Positions 17,083 to 26,280 of a stretch of DNA of 64,000 nucleotides are shown here, piece by piece (the stretch's first letter is position 1; every line of letters begins with the position of its first letter). The notes under the pieces were generated by a model. It made no database searches, was not told the DNA's origin, and worked only from the letters and a program-made list of their open reading frames with translations. Source of the stretch: Planococcus sp. MER TA 32b (lineage in GTDB: Bacteria; Bacillota; Bacilli; Bacillales_A; Planococcaceae); assembly GCA_023715185.1 (NCBI GenBank), contig JAMCAN010000001.1, positions 868,001-932,000 on the forward strand. The letters are read 5' to 3'. A program made the position numbers and the translations under genes.

Positions 17083-18039
17083 ATGATCAAAGTGATTGGC
17101 ATTACCCACGACAATAAATTAGAGGCGGATATCCCGCTTGAAAGAGTGGATTTTTCGCGGTATCAATGGTTCTGGACGGACTTTGACCAGCCGACGGATG
17201 AGGAGCTCCAGCATTTGGCGTATACATTCAGATTCCACCCGCTGGCGATCGAGGACTGCATTCACCGGCTGCAGCGGCCGAAATTGGATTATTACGATGA
17301 CCATACATTCTTTGTCACGCATAATGTGCGGGAAGAAGAGATGGAGCTGGTGAAGGAGGAATTGGATTTCTTTGTGGGCGATTCGTTTATCGTCACTTTC
17401 CATTGGCATGCGTCGAAGGAAGTGAGCCAGGTGTGGCAGCGGCTTTTGGCACATCGGAATCTGGATAAATGGAATCCGTTCTATGTGTTTTACGAAGTGC
17501 TCGACAAAATCGTCGATAATTATTTCCCGCTTGTTTATGAAATCGAGGAAAGCCTGGCGAAAATCGAGGACAACACACAGCAGAAATCGATGGACGTGCT
17601 CATGACGGAGCTTTTCGATTCGCGTTCGCTGCTGCTCAGTCTGCGGCAGACCGTCAATCCGATGCGCGATCTATTGTACCGGATGCTGAATTCCCATCAT
17701 TTAAATGAAATTCAGGACCGCCGCGAATATTTCTCGGATATTTACGACCACTTGCTGAAGCTATCGGAAATGGTCATGTCGAACCGCGAACTGACGGCGG
17801 ATATCCGGGACAGCTATCTTTCCCTGAATTCGCATCAGACCAATAATGTCATGAAAGTTCTGACCATCATCACGTCGATTTTCGCGCCGCTGACATTCAT
17901 CGCGGGAATCTACGGAATGAATTTCGAGAACATGCCGGAGCTGACCTGGCAGTATGGCTACTTTTTGACCTTGGTGGTCATGGTGGTTCTGGCGGTGGCG
18001 ATGTTTGGGTGGTTCAGAAGGTTAGGGTGGTTTAAGTAG
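17083..18039 (+). CDS. corA: CorA-family magnesium/divalent cation channel
   Basis: A 318-residue CorA protein: large acidic N-terminal cytoplasmic domain, long helical stalk, two C-terminal membrane helices (about 262-282 and 294-312), with the signature YGMNFENMPE pore-entrance loop (GMN) between them. The family forms pentamers for Mg2+ (also Co2+/Ni2+) uptake. AGAGGTGG stands 8 bp before ATG. Monocistronic, followed by a 330-bp structured intergenic region. Confidence 0.95.
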   Translation: MIKVIGITHDNKLEADIPLERVDFSRYQWFWTDFDQPTDEELQHLAYTFRFHPLAIEDCIHRLQRPKLDYYDDHTFFVTHNVREEEMELVKEELDFFVGDSFIVTFHWHASKEVSQVWQRLLAHRNLDKWNPFYVFYEVLDKIVDNYFPLVYEIEESLAKIEDNTQQKSMDVLMTELFDSRSLLLSLRQTVNPMRDLLYRMLNSHHLNEIQDRREYFSDIYDHLLKLSEMVMSNRELTADIRDSYLSLNSHQTNNVMKVLTIITSIFAPLTFIAGIYGMNFENMPELTWQYGYFLTLVVMVVLAVAMFGWFRRLGWFK

Positions 18040-18140
18040 GGGAGATGGTGTGTGGGTTTTTTGGTTGGAAATATTATGAAAAATAATTATTGAATTTTTC
18101 CTTTGAATTTGCTTCGTGAAGAAGACAATTTATGCTGGAA

Positions 18141-18325
18141 ATCTCTGTTAGCTAAGAGTTGCCCGTAGCTTGTAAGGCCGACTCTTTGCGACGAAGCTAG
18201 CGCAGCGATGCAACGCCCTTACATGTCTCGAAGCTAGCGAAGCGATGCAGAGACAGGAGCACAGGTTTTCGCAAGCCCCCAGGAAAGCATAGCTGTTTCG
18301 CGGAATATCGGTTTCCTGACTTTCT
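18141..18325. repeat. Structured intergenic element with nested inverted and direct repeats
   Basis: The gap 18040-18375 carries two 20-bp direct repeats differing at one base (18193-18212 and 18230-18249; core GAAGCTAGCG-n-AGCGATGCA). The second is framed by TGTCTC/GAGACA (18224-18255), the first by TTGC/GCAA. TGTAAGG (18171-18177) pairs with CCTTACA (18217-18223), while AAGAGT (18154-18159) can pair with ACTCTT (18181-18186), so some pairings cross. AGGAAA/TTTCCT closes the right part. No open frame of note. It could be a repeat element or a structured RNA. Confidence 0.6.
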
Positions 18326-18340
18326 CAACAAAATAAAAAA

Positions 18341-18368
18341 ATCCGGATGATCACTCATCCGGATTTTT
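18341..18368. terminator. Bidirectional terminator after the aldo/keto reductase gene
   Basis: A perfect 10-bp stem ATCCGGATGA/TCATCCGGAT with a 4-base loop; A run on the left and T run on the right. Confidence 0.85.
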
Positions 18369-18375
18369 CCTGTTA

Positions 18376-19200
18376 TTATCTCACATTCATCTCATTAGGA
18401 TGCGCGCCTTTGCGGCGGTCTTTATTCAACGCATTGATCTGCTCCATCTCGTCCGGTGTCAGCTCGAAATCGAAGACGTTGAAGTTTTCTTCGATGCGGG
18501 ATGGCGTGACAGATTTCGGAATAACTATGGTATTGTTCTGGAGGTGCCAGCGAAGAACCGCTTGCGCCGGCGTTTTACTGTGTGCCGCGGCAATCTTTTG
18601 GATCGTTTCGTCTTCCAGGACTTCGCCGCCTTGATCCAGCGGGCTCCATGCTTCCACGTAAATATCATGCTTTGCGCAGAATGCCTTCAGCTCATTTTGC
18701 GCCAGGTATGGATGGCATTCCACCTGGTTCAATACCGGCGGCACGTCACATTCCGCAAGCAGGCGCTCCAGATGCTCGATTTCGAAATTGCAGACGCCGA
18801 TCGCTTTGACGCGTCCGTCTTTATACAATTTTTCCATCGCTTTATATGTATCGATATAGTCATCGAATTCAGGCGTCGGCCAGTGGATCAGGTAAAGGTC
18901 TACATAATCCAGACCCAGCCGTTCAAGGCTTTCATCGAATGCGCGCAAGGTATTTTCATAGCCCTGGTCGCTATTCCAGACTTTGGTTGTAATGAACAGC
19001 TCTTCCCGGGGCGTCTTTGTTTCTTTCAAAGCTTTGCCTACACCGATTTCGTTTTTATAGATCATGGCGGTGTCGATGGAAGTATATCCTGTTTCCAGCG
19101 CTTTCGCTACAGCTTTCGTTGCCTCCGCGTCTTCAACTTGCCACACGCCAAAACCGAGCTGAGGCATTTTTAGATTATTATTCAATGTAATAAAATTCAT
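18376..19200 (-). CDS. Aldo/keto reductase
   Basis: A 274-residue (beta/alpha)8 NADPH-dependent reductase. Catalytic tetrad visible: Asp/Tyr in DTAMIYKNE (about 45-53), Lys in ITTKVW, His in LIHWPTPE (about 104). The C-terminal IPKSVTPSRIEEN is the NADPH-phosphate site. Closest to the YvgN/YtbE-like glyoxal and aldehyde reductases; substrate inferred only. I start at the ATG at 19200, which has AAAAGGAG 9 bp upstream; an ATG at 19221 lies before that site. Confidence 0.92.
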   Translation of the reverse strand: MNFITLNNNLKMPQLGFGVWQVEDAEATKAVAKALETGYTSIDTAMIYKNEIGVGKALKETKTPREELFITTKVWNSDQGYENTLRAFDESLERLGLDYVDLYLIHWPTPEFDDYIDTYKAMEKLYKDGRVKAIGVCNFEIEHLERLLAECDVPPVLNQVECHPYLAQNELKAFCAKHDIYVEAWSPLDQGGEVLEDETIQKIAAAHSKTPAQAVLRWHLQNNTIVIPKSVTPSRIEENFNVFDFELTPDEMEQINALNKDRRKGAHPNEMNVR

Positions 19201-19452
19201 CTGGCATTGCTCCTTTTCCATTTTAATCCTGCTAATGAAAACTTACAATTTAATTCTAATCGATAAGCTTTTTTCTGGCATTTAATTTGAATAAAGCCGA
19301 TGTGTGCGGCTCCAAAATTTGTCAGGCAAAATGGAAGTATTCGTGAGTATTTTTCTGTATACTTGGATGGGTCATATAGCATAGGCATATACAGTTTATA
19401 GCAATTATAAAATTTTCCAGCCGTGCTGATGAGGAACAGAAAGGGGATAATC

Positions 19453-19977
19453 ATGAAAACATTATTTCGTACGATTTTATTTTCAATCATAGGATTGCTG
19501 GTGCTCGGCGGTGCAGGGTATTGGTTCGTGCAGGACTTTTTAGCGGACGACGGTGGAGAAATCAGTAAAGTTGCCGAGGAAATCGACCAGCGCGAAGTGA
19601 GCGCTGAGACGACAGGCACAGCAGAGGCTGCAAAAACCGTTGATAATGCGGATGTCGATATGGAAGAAGAGCGCGTGCAGATTTTTCTTCACCAGATGAC
19701 TCACCAGAAAATCACTGCGGATAAAAAGCGCGGCGCACTCGAGATGTCCGAAGAAAATATCGGGAACTTGCTGAAGATTGTCCAGGAGAACTATGATTAT
19801 TATGAGCATAGCGAATTTTACGAAGAGACGCTGATGTCTTGGCAGGATGGCAATTTCAGCAATGCCGTGTCGGTCCATAATACCATCTGGAACTGGCATA
19901 ACGGCACTGTGGGACGGGCAACAGGGTTCATGTCCGCCGAGCAGGAAGCCGAATACGTCGAGAAGAATTTCAGATAA
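19453..19977 (+). CDS. Membrane-anchored conserved hypothetical protein (DUF6241-like)
   Basis: 174 residues: one N-terminal membrane helix (about 5-26), an acidic linker, and a C-terminal soluble domain with FLHQMTHQK, a central helix and NTIWNWHNGTVGRATG near the end. It looks like the small Bacillales family called DUF6241, but I recall that family only loosely. Role unknown; topology predicts an extracytoplasmic domain. The start at 19453 has AAAGGGG 7 bp upstream. Monocistronic, followed by a strong hairpin. Confidence 0.75.
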   Translation: MKTLFRTILFSIIGLLVLGGAGYWFVQDFLADDGGEISKVAEEIDQREVSAETTGTAEAAKTVDNADVDMEEERVQIFLHQMTHQKITADKKRGALEMSEENIGNLLKIVQENYDYYEHSEFYEETLMSWQDGNFSNAVSVHNTIWNWHNGTVGRATGFMSAEQEAEYVEKNFR

Positions 19978-19984
19978 GGAAAGC

Positions 19985-20028
19985 TGCAGTCCGGGACCAG
20001 ATTTGGTCCTGGACTGCACCTTTTTTTT
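19985..20028 (+). terminator. Terminator after the DUF6241-like gene
   Basis: TGCAGTCC-GGACCA pairs with TGGTCC-GGACTGCA around a short loop, followed by eight T. Confidence 0.9.
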
Positions 20029-20183
20029 ATGTGGAGGAGTGAAAGGCTGCGTCCTTCACAATTTACTTATGAGATATGTCGCAATTCCCTATTAACGCGT
20101 TTATTCTTTTTGGACAGGGGAAAGATATTATATCGAATAAATAAAAATGGAAAATATTTCATTTACAGAGGGAGGAATTTGAG

Positions 20184-20726
20184 ATGGATGTGCATCCTCT
20201 TCTTTTGATTGTCATCATTTTCAGTATCAGTTTAAGTTTCGTCACCCTGTCGACGATCCGCATGATTTTGACATTGAAAGGATATCAATATTCGGCGGCT
20301 GGATTGTCGGTGCTGGAAGTCATCATCAATTTGCTGGGACTTGGAATGGTTCTGGATAACGTCGGCAATGTCCAGAATTTATTGGCTTACGCGCTTGGAT
20401 TTGCATCCGGCATCATAGTGGGATCGAAGATTGAAGATAAGCTGAGCCTGGGATATGTTACAGCCAGCGTCATTTCACAGGACAACAGCGGCGCGCTTGC
20501 AGTGCAGCTGCGCGAGCGGGGCTATGGCGTGACAGACTGGGAGACGAACGGCTTTGAGGGCAAACGCAGTTCGCTGCAGATCCTGATGCCGAAAAAGCAG
20601 GAAGTCAATCTTTATAAGACGGTAAAGGAACTGGATCCGAACGCGTTTATCGTGGCTTATGACGCGAAAACGATTTACGGAGGATTTTGGATTCGGGCGA
20701 TTAAGAAGCGGAATATTGTAAGGTGA
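20184..20726 (+). CDS. UPF0316/YebE-like membrane protein (DUF5698 + DUF2179)
   Basis: 180 residues with three N-terminal membrane helices (about 5-25, 38-57, 64-82) and a C-terminal soluble DUF2179 domain (about 95-175). The layout and GFASGIIVGSKIEDKLSLG junction match Bacillus YebE (UPF0316). DUF2179 occurs in membrane proteins and may bind small ligands; function unproven. AGAGGGAGG stands before ATG. Single gene. Confidence 0.85.
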   Translation: MDVHPLLLIVIIFSISLSFVTLSTIRMILTLKGYQYSAAGLSVLEVIINLLGLGMVLDNVGNVQNLLAYALGFASGIIVGSKIEDKLSLGYVTASVISQDNSGALAVQLRERGYGVTDWETNGFEGKRSSLQILMPKKQEVNLYKTVKELDPNAFIVAYDAKTIYGGFWIRAIKKRNIVR

Positions 20727-20803
20727 GCTAAACGGAAATGCATGGGTATTATAACCTGTGTATTTTTCTTATGTTATGCTGAAAAGAAAAAGCAGGTGTT
20801 AAG

Positions 20804-22216
20804 ATGAAGGCGTATATCGTCAAGATTAAAATGCTGGAACTGGAGCCGCAGGTTTGGCGGCGCATCATTTTACCGGCAGGAGCGACGTTTCAGAAGCTGC
20901 ATGCCATTATTCAGGAGTCGACAAACTTTCAAAGCTCTTCTATGCAGATTCCTTATCATTTCCACGAATTCCGCTTGCCGGAGGAAAACTTGCTCGTGAC
21001 GGATGAACCCATTATCTACGAGGAGTCGAAAGGGAAAAAGAAAGGCCAGCTGAAAGTACGCAAGCCGCAGTCCCTGAAAGTTGATGTTTATTTGGAGAAA
21101 TACCGCTCACTGTCTTATACATATGACTTTGGCGACAATTGGCAATTTGTAATCGAGTTGGAGCAAATTGTTGACGATTATCATTTTGGCTATCCGACTT
21201 TATTGGACGGAGCAGGGGATGCGCCACCTGAAGACGTTGGCGGCGTTCCCGGTTTTATTCATATGAAACAAGTGCTGGCCGACCCGCAGCATCCTGAACA
21301 TGACCATTTGCTGTGGTGGAGCAAAGAACAGAATTTCCGTACATACGACCGGAAATGGACCAATCAGATATTGAAGCATTTAAAAATCCAGAAGACGGAA
21401 TGGAATAAAATCAATCACGTGAATCATGAAATCATCTCCGATAAATACTTAATAGAAGACGAAAAAGAGCATGCAGAACTGCCGGATGGCTTGGATGAAG
21501 CCCTATTTTATGACTACGTCCGAGCTTGTACAAATCTCTATGGCATCGTGCCTGATAAACAAGTTCTTGCGATTTTTAATAAACAGAATCCGCAGATGTA
21601 TGTAAAGCTGAATACTTTTGTAAGCTTGGTCACTTCGAAAGAATGGTCAGAACAAACGGATGGCGCTGTGCTGAGGGAAGGGATGAGTTTCGTCCATCCG
21701 CTGCTGCAGGATTTGGGATCTCCAGAGAAAATTCGACAGGAACAGGCAGGGAAAGACTGGTATATGCCAGAAAAAGAAGAACTACTGAAATACACTGCCA
21801 GTGGGTACATCGAAAAAAATATTCCTTATGAGGAGCTCAAAACAGCTTTAAAACCGAATTTTTCGAAACTGCAACCGGTCGATGTGGATCAGGTTTTATG
21901 GAACTTCGCCATGGATCTGCAGATTGCTGACTCCTTCAATACTGCGATGACCGCTATGCTTTCACATCTTCCACCTTTTGAAAATATGGAAGACGTCAAT
22001 AAAGTCGCGCAGAAAGCAATGAATTTCGCCAATAACCAGCGACTGTGGGCCAATTGCGGCCACACGCCTCGCGAAATATCAAGATTGAAACCATTGTCGC
22101 CGCTGTCTAAAGAGCAGCGCCCCATGGGCGGAAGCGATCAGAAGATGGGACGCAATGATCCGTGTATGTGCGGAAGTGGGAAGAAGTATAAGAAGTGTTG
22201 TGGACGAGGAATTTAA
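20804..22216 (+). CDS. pRiA4b ORF-3-like protein with C-terminal SEC-C motif
   Basis: 470 residues. The N-terminal 190 residues are the plasmid pRiA4b ORF-3/IS1096 TnpR-like domain: PQVWRRIILP (about 16-25), YDFGDNWQF (about 107-115) and a Pro/Gly-rich DAPPEDVGGVPGF. The middle is helical. The last 25 residues are a SEC-C zinc motif, NDPCMCGSGKKYKKCC, as in SecA. The IS1096 TnpR name does not imply recombinase activity. Family members have no settled function. No transposase or inverted repeats are nearby, so it is not part of an intact element. Confidence 0.85.
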   Translation: MKAYIVKIKMLELEPQVWRRIILPAGATFQKLHAIIQESTNFQSSSMQIPYHFHEFRLPEENLLVTDEPIIYEESKGKKKGQLKVRKPQSLKVDVYLEKYRSLSYTYDFGDNWQFVIELEQIVDDYHFGYPTLLDGAGDAPPEDVGGVPGFIHMKQVLADPQHPEHDHLLWWSKEQNFRTYDRKWTNQILKHLKIQKTEWNKINHVNHEIISDKYLIEDEKEHAELPDGLDEALFYDYVRACTNLYGIVPDKQVLAIFNKQNPQMYVKLNTFVSLVTSKEWSEQTDGAVLREGMSFVHPLLQDLGSPEKIRQEQAGKDWYMPEKEELLKYTASGYIEKNIPYEELKTALKPNFSKLQPVDVDQVLWNFAMDLQIADSFNTAMTAMLSHLPPFENMEDVNKVAQKAMNFANNQRLWANCGHTPREISRLKPLSPLSKEQRPMGGSDQKMGRNDPCMCGSGKKYKKCCGRGI

Positions 22217-22227
22217 GATGAATATTT

Positions 22228-22261
22228 TACCACTCCTGCTTTATGCAGGAGTGGTATTTTT
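22228..22261 (+). terminator. Terminator after the SEC-C protein gene
   Basis: A perfect 12-bp stem TACCACTCCTGC/GCAGGAGTGGTA with a 5-base loop and a T run. Confidence 0.9.
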
Positions 22262-22379
22262 ATGGGCTCGTATTTTGCGGATTTTTTTAAACTGTAAATA
22301 GTCATATCGTCTGTGAATTAGATGAACTAAATTTAACGAAAGTGATTCAAACATTTACCAAATTTATTTCATAATTACC

Positions 22380-22408
22380 TTATATTATATAACTGTTCGC
22401 TATATAAT
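22380..22408 (+). promoter_or_regulatory. Possible promoter of the large SLH protein gene
   Basis: TATAAT at 22403-22408 in a very AT-rich region; the -35 (TTATAT, 17 bp upstream) is poor. Confidence 0.35.
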
Positions 22409-22454
22409 AAAGGTAGTAGAAAGTACTAAAAAAATGATTGGTGGATTGGTGTTT

Positions 22455-25400
22455 ATGGTCAAAAGACCTGTGTTCAAGAAAAAGTTAGCTGCATTAATGG
22501 TATTTTTATTGGTGTTTCAGTTAGTCGGGGGGATAAGTCCGGTGTTTGCGGAAGGTAGAGATGGAGATGGAGATGCTCCTGTAGTTTCTTCAGTTGAAGT
22601 GAGTGCCGAAGAAGTATCAGTTGGGGAAGAACTCCTGGTTAAGGCGAAAGTAGAAGATGATCCATCAGGTATAAATTCTGTAAGAGCAAAATTTTATTCG
22701 CCATCTGAAGCAAGAACAATCACTATCACCTTGTTATACAACCCGAATACAGCTCTATACGAAGGTTCGTACACTATAGAGCCAACCGATGAGGGAGGTA
22801 TTTGGAAATTCCGCTATATTTATGCTTATGACAATGTTTCAAACGGAGAGTTATACTACGCTGATAGCTTTTTAAACAATTTGGATTTCACTGTAGTCAA
22901 CGAAGCTGGTGACGGAGAAGCGCCTGTCATTACTTCGATGGAAGTGAGTGCAGAAGAAGTAACGGTGGGAGAAGAAGTCCAGGTTAAGGCGAAGATAGAA
23001 GACGATCCATCAAACATAGATTCTGTGAGAGCGAAATTTTATTCGCCGTCTGAAGCAAGAACGATCACTATCACCTTGTTATACAACCCTGAAACAGCTC
23101 TATACGAAGGTTCATACCGCGTAGAGTCAACAGATGAGGGAGGTGTTTGGAAATTTCGCTATATTTATGCGTATGACAATTTTTCAAACGGAGAATTATA
23201 CTACGCTGATAGCTTTTCAAACAATTTGAATTTCACTGTAGTTAATGAAACTGGTGACGGAGAAGCTCCTGTCATCACTTCGCTGGAAGTGAGTGCGGAA
23301 GAAGTAGCGGCAGGAGAAGAAGTCCTAGTTAAGGCGAAAGTAGAAGACGATCCATCAGGAATAAATTCTGTGAGAGCAAAGTTTTATTCGCCGTCTGAAG
23401 CAAGAACCCTTACTATCACCTTATTATACAACCCAAATACAGCTCTATACGAAGGTTCATATCGCGTAAAGGCAATAGATGAAGAAGGTGTTTGGGTATT
23501 CCGTTATATTTCAGCCTATGATGGGGCTTCAAACGGTGAACTTTATTACAAAGAAACCTTCAATTATTCTGGCAGTAATTTAAACTTTACTATTCAGCAC
23601 GAAGAAAGTGATTTAGACAACTTAATTGTAAATGATCCAAGTTTGAATTACTCAGTAGTAACTAAAACTGAGGCTTGGCAAAATAAAGTGATTAATAAGG
23701 ATTTATATATAGGTCCCAATTCAACAGTGTATATTGACGATAACGTCACCATAACCGGAAACGTTTATGTATATGGAACATTAATTAGCCATGGTGGATT
23801 GACGATTCAAGGTGATTTAAATGCGAAGTCGGTAACTTATGGTTCCAATTCTTCGGCTTCACCAGGAGCGGTCCGAATTGTCGGCGGGCAGAATTCAATT
23901 GGTTCAATGATCGTTTCAAATCAGCCTTATGATGTTCCATTTGCAATCTACAATGAAAATCTTACGAATGAAATGGGCACAGCAGTAATAGAAGGAAAAA
24001 CTCTGCCTTTCCTTGATGTTTCATTGCAGGGAAATCCAGTTGCGCTTGAAGCAGATGGATCATTCAAAGTGACTGCTGAAGACATAACATCAGATGGCCT
24101 GCAATTTAATCTAAGAGATATTTTCGGAAATGATATGATCAAGGATATTGCGGTTAAAGATGTATTAGCGCCAGCATCAGTTTCTGGATTTACTGTTACA
24201 AAAACCACGAATACTGAAGTTCATGTAAGTTGGGCTGCTAATAAAGAGAGCGATTTAAAAGAATATATTTTGTCTTTGAATGGCGATACAACATATACGG
24301 TTCCAGCGGGGTCTACTAGTTATGTATTTACTGAGCTTAAAGAAGGAACCCCATATGAATTTACTATTGCATCGATTGATCAGGCTGCTAATAAAAGCGG
24401 AGTTGTCAAAGTTAATGAAACTACATTGCTGTCCAAGCCAGTTGTCAATTCAGTAAGCGAGAAAGATGGTTCTATCACTGGTCAAGCTTATCCAGGAACA
24501 CTGATTACAGTCAAAAAAGCTGATACTGTTATTGGTGCCGGAACAGTCGATACTGCAGGGAATTACAATGTTGTAATTGATCCTCAGAAAGCAGGCACTG
24601 AGTTAAGTGTAGTCGCCAGCAACAAAGCAGGAGTGGTAAGTAAAGCGGCTAAAGTAGTAGTGAAAGATAAAACTGCCCCTTCAGTTCCAACGGTTAAAGA
24701 AGTTACAGACCAATCAACCAAAGTTGAAGGGACAGGGGAAGTTGCTTCGACAATTACAATTAAATCTGATAGCGCAGAATTGGCAACTGGAAAAGTAGAC
24801 GCTGATGGGAATTATTCAATCACCATTGCCAAACAATTTGCAGGAACTGAACTGCAAATCTTCTCTGTGGATGCAACTGGCAATGTCAGCGAATCCAAAA
24901 CGATTACAGTTATTGATGTGACAAAACCTTCGTTACCACAAGTAAAAGCTGTGACTGATACAGATACAACTGTGACAGGAATAGCGGAAGTGGGAGCGAA
25001 AATTACTGTCACAGCAGGAAAGACAATTTTAAATACTGGAACTGCAGGAACAGACGGCAAATTTTCAGTAGCGATTGCTAAGCAAAAAGTTGGAACAGTT
25101 ATTACAGTCACTGCTGCCGATCAAGCAGGAAATATCAGTGAAGCAGCAGAAACTATAGTATTTGACGGTGTGGCTCCAGTGATTTCATTGACGAGTAAGG
25201 TTACAAATCACTCGACTCGTATTATTGGAACTTCTGAAGCTGATGCAGTTATTACTGTAAAAGAAGGAACAAAAACGATTGGCACAGCAATAGCTGATGC
25301 AAAAGGAATTTATGAAGTGGTTATTGAAAAGCAAAAAGTTGGCGCTAAACTGACTGTTGTTGCTGCGGATGCAACTGGGAATGTCAGCGAAGCCATTTCA

Positions 25401-25946
25401 ATTGCGGTTGTGGACGGCAATTATCCTGATTTGAAATTAACTCACTGGGCTTTAGATGAAATAATGTATTTGGGTGAAGATCAGATTATTGGCGGTTATC
25501 CGAATGGGAAATTCGAGCCTGAGAAAAACACCACACGTGCAGAGGCAGCAAAAATGCTCTCGTTAGCACTGGATCTTCCAGTTCCAGATACTTCTTCAGG
25601 TTATAAAGATGTAACGAACAAGCATTGGGCGAAAAATTATGTTGCTGCTGTATCTAAAGCAGGACTATTCAATGGTAATCCTGATGGAACATTTGCGCCT
25701 GACAAAATACTGAAGCGTTCAGAAATGGCTAAAATCATCAGTATTGCTTATGAGCTGAAAGCAAGTGAAAGCAACCATTTTAATGACGTTAAATCCGGCT
25801 ATTGGGCAAAAGGCTATATTTCCGGTCTTTTCGAAAATGGCATTACAACTGGTTACCCGGATAAGACTTTCCGTGCTGAGGAACCTACTACACGAGCGGA
25901 GTACTCAGTATTCCTTGCTCGAGCACTAAATGAGAATTTCCGCTAA
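22455..25946 (+). CDS. Large SLH-anchored multidomain surface protein
   Basis: 1163 residues: Sec signal peptide (basic start, hydrophobic core, cleavage after PVFA, about residue 32); three near-identical 115-residue repeats of unknown fold (about 38-385, each with SPSEARTITITLLYN); a region with Ser/Gly-rich strand repeats; a fibronectin-III-like domain (about 575-660); four bacterial Ig-like repeats (about 665-985, each with the D-x-x-G-N-Y/F core and a Val-Ala-x-D-x-x-G-N-x-S-E end); and three C-terminal SLH repeats (about 990-1160). Likely an S-layer-associated adhesin or structural protein. It is visibly richer in A+T than its neighbours. An ATG at 22434 would add seven residues ahead of the signal peptide. 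Confidence 0.9.
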   Translation: MVKRPVFKKKLAALMVFLLVFQLVGGISPVFAEGRDGDGDAPVVSSVEVSAEEVSVGEELLVKAKVEDDPSGINSVRAKFYSPSEARTITITLLYNPNTALYEGSYTIEPTDEGGIWKFRYIYAYDNVSNGELYYADSFLNNLDFTVVNEAGDGEAPVITSMEVSAEEVTVGEEVQVKAKIEDDPSNIDSVRAKFYSPSEARTITITLLYNPETALYEGSYRVESTDEGGVWKFRYIYAYDNFSNGELYYADSFSNNLNFTVVNETGDGEAPVITSLEVSAEEVAAGEEVLVKAKVEDDPSGINSVRAKFYSPSEARTLTITLLYNPNTALYEGSYRVKAIDEEGVWVFRYISAYDGASNGELYYKETFNYSGSNLNFTIQHEESDLDNLIVNDPSLNYSVVTKTEAWQNKVINKDLYIGPNSTVYIDDNVTITGNVYVYGTLISHGGLTIQGDLNAKSVTYGSNSSASPGAVRIVGGQNSIGSMIVSNQPYDVPFAIYNENLTNEMGTAVIEGKTLPFLDVSLQGNPVALEADGSFKVTAEDITSDGLQFNLRDIFGNDMIKDIAVKDVLAPASVSGFTVTKTTNTEVHVSWAANKESDLKEYILSLNGDTTYTVPAGSTSYVFTELKEGTPYEFTIASIDQAANKSGVVKVNETTLLSKPVVNSVSEKDGSITGQAYPGTLITVKKADTVIGAGTVDTAGNYNVVIDPQKAGTELSVVASNKAGVVSKAAKVVVKDKTAPSVPTVKEVTDQSTKVEGTGEVASTITIKSDSAELATGKVDADGNYSITIAKQFAGTELQIFSVDATGNVSESKTITVIDVTKPSLPQVKAVTDTDTTVTGIAEVGAKITVTAGKTILNTGTAGTDGKFSVAIAKQKVGTVITVTAADQAGNISEAAETIVFDGVAPVISLTSKVTNHSTRIIGTSEADAVITVKEGTKTIGTAIADAKGIYEVVIEKQKVGAKLTVVAADATGNVSEAISIAVVDGNYPDLKLTHWALDEIMYLGEDQIIGGYPNGKFEPEKNTTRAEAAKMLSLALDLPVPDTSSGYKDVTNKHWAKNYVAAVSKAGLFNGNPDGTFAPDKILKRSEMAKIISIAYELKASESNHFNDVKSGYWAKGYISGLFENGITTGYPDKTFRAEEPTTRAEYSVFLARALNENFR
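22562..23600 (+). repeat. Three tandem 345-bp coding repeats
   Basis: Near-identical DNA copies begin around 22567, 22912 and 23257 (the GATGCTCCT/GAAGCTCCT words at 22572, 22917 and 23262 are exactly 345 bp apart), coding for 115 residues each. High DNA identity points to recent duplication. Confidence 0.9.
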
Positions 25947-25952
25947 TATAAT

Positions 25953-25989
25953 AAAAATCACTCTGGATTTCACATCCAGAGTGATTTTT
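25953..25989. terminator. Bidirectional terminator after the large SLH gene
   Basis: A perfect 16-bp stem (25953-25968 with 25974-25989) including A and T runs; it probably also stops the minus-strand small gene at 26095. Confidence 0.9.
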
Positions 25990-26094
25990 CATTTTATAAA
26001 CCGCGATACCGTCAACCCTTCAGCGACCTGCAGGAGCAGCGGCTCCAATTGCGGGTGCTTTGACACAGTTTCATGATTATAGTGTGCTGGCTAT

Positions 26095-26268
26095 TTATTT
26101 CTCTTTCTTCTTTTTATTCGGCATTAATGGTGCAGTATTATTGGCGACAAAGGGAACCGGCGAAGAAGTTTCGTCATGGCCGTTTTCGTTGTCGTCTAAT
26201 TCTTCCTGGATGTCCAGGTTTGCTTGTGTGGCTTCCTCTTCGGAACGATGTTTTTTATTGTCTTCCAT
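26095..26268 (-). CDS. Small charged protein (57 aa)
   Basis: A 57-residue, highly charged, likely disordered protein starting MEDNKKHRSEEE and ending in PNKKKKEK, with no Cys or Trp. An excellent AAGGAGG site lies 7 bp before the ATG, directly after the stop codon of the phosphoesterase gene (12 bp), so the two form an operon. Function unknown. Two plus-strand frames over the same stretch (26060, 26073) lack ribosome binding sites. Confidence 0.7.
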   Translation of the reverse strand: MEDNKKHRSEEEATQANLDIQEELDDNENGHDETSSPVPFVANNTAPLMPNKKKKEK

Positions 26269-26280
26269 CTGAATTCCTCC

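Noticed and set aside
18400-19173. A 257-codon open frame opposite the aldo/keto reductase
   Set aside because: Antisense shadow of a well-supported gene; no start signals and no family resemblance.
20804-22216. Possible mobile element because of the IS1096 TnpR-like domain name
   Set aside because: No transposase, terminal inverted repeats or target duplication nearby; the family is widespread as stand-alone proteins.
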